Shown here piece by piece: positions 63,921 to 64,000 of a stretch of 64,000 bases of DNA; within the stretch, counting starts at the first letter, position 1, and each line of letters begins with the position of its first letter. Below the pieces are notes generated by a model. It had not been told where the DNA came from. It searched no databases and saw only the letters and a list, made by a program, of their open reading frames with translations. A program made the translations under genes and the position numbers. The DNA lies in the NCBI RefSeq assembly GCF_001905545.1, contig NZ_LIPD01000001.1:434001-498000 (forward strand), given 5' to 3'. The stretch is from Streptomyces sp. CB02056 (GTDB lineage: Bacteria; Actinomycetota; Actinomycetes; Streptomycetales; Streptomycetaceae).

Positions 63921-64000
63921 TGAAGGAACAGGGAAAGATCTTCCTGGGCCTGTCGGTCTTCGTGCTGGCCATGGCCATCACCTACGGCCTGTGGACCAAC
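63920..64000 (+). CDS. ctaF: Cytochrome c oxidase subunit IV (3' truncated by window end)
   Basis: The ATG at 63920 overlaps the ctaD stop codon (TGATG). The visible 27 residues start [18 protein letters not shown] and continue with a hydrophobic helix, as in the small actinobacterial subunit IV that lies after ctaD. Confidence 0.85.
   Translation, partial: MKEQGKIFLGLSVFVLAMAITYGLWTN

Noticed and set aside
1-64000. Mobile element, phage or biosynthetic gene cluster
   Set aside because: No transposase, integrase, PKS/NRPS or phage gene was seen; the single P450 and decarboxylase are isolated among housekeeping genes.

Overview
This window is high-GC chromosomal DNA with Actinobacteria-style genes: GTG starts, a GlnR operator, F420/PPOX-type enzymes, PspA/PspAA, DUF3043, DUF4191 and a ctaC-ctaD-ctaF oxidase cluster. 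The protein sequences and gene order point to Streptomycetaceae (Streptomyces or Kitasatospora). From memory, the order glnA - RDD protein - DUF4191 protein - small protein - lipA - lipB and the sucB - lpd - pepA - cobS/T/U - DUF3043 - pspA - nadA - erpA - kinase - ctaC/D stretch matches the core chromosome of S. coelicolor. I saw no tRNA, rRNA, CRISPR array, insertion sequence, phage or plasmid gene.

Layout. (1) 1-9.4 kb is a secreted macromolecule-degrading block: the 3' part of a large amylase-pullulanase, a thermolysin-like M4 protease, and an alpha-amylase with a starch-binding CBM20 domain, a clear sigma-70-type promoter and an operator-like repeat. (2) 9.4-20.4 kb is mixed single genes: an SDR enzyme with five 11-bp phased repeats upstream, a lipoprotein esterase, a hemerythrin-like protein, DUF6891-like, DUF1152, DUF1707-FHA and DUF1697 proteins, a PPOX protein, an ArsC-like reductase, a cytochrome P450, a membrane PP2C phosphatase and a DnaQ-type exonuclease. 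(3) 20.4-26.1 kb holds glnA with a GlnR operator and a DasR-type (dre) palindrome, then RDD, DUF4191 and a 77-aa protein, then the lipoate genes lipA and lipB. (4) 26.1-30.5 kb looks like a small catabolic unit: 3-hydroxybutyrate dehydrogenase, an MHS-type transporter and a GAF/PucR-type regulator. The first two genes share a promoter-proximal motif layout. (5) 30.8-39.4 kb holds an NsdA-like regulator, a cation/proton antiporter, an FAD oxidoreductase, a TIGR01777 epimerase whose stop codon lies in a tandem repeat, a GNAT enzyme, and DUF2510 and DUF4240 proteins. (6) 39.5-47.7 kb holds the 2-oxoacid dehydrogenase E2 and E3 genes, leucyl aminopeptidase and the lower cobalamin pathway (cobU, cobT, cobS). 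(7) 47.7-52.3 kb holds a small protein, a methyltransferase apparently starting at CTG and overlapping the DUF3043 stop codon, pspA-pspAA, and nadA. (8) 52.4-64 kb holds a quinone-oxidoreductase-like enzyme, an AsnC/Lrp regulator, an aromatic amino acid decarboxylase, a GNAT enzyme, erpA, a lipoprotein, a PfkB kinase, a cysteine desulfurase-TusA fusion, and ctaC-ctaD-ctaF running off the end.

How the genes work together: lipA and lipB make the lipoyl groups that load the two lipoyl domains of the E2 protein, whose partner E3 is next to it. nadA and erpA (Fe-S), the cysteine desulfurase fusion and the cytochrome oxidase genes form a cofactor/respiration block. Most of the window is housekeeping chromosome. 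The observations that deserve a second look are regulatory or structural (shared BDH/MFS promoter layout, dre site at glnA, CTG start, tandem repeats at gene ends, repeat-derived linker) rather than a new defence or mobile system.
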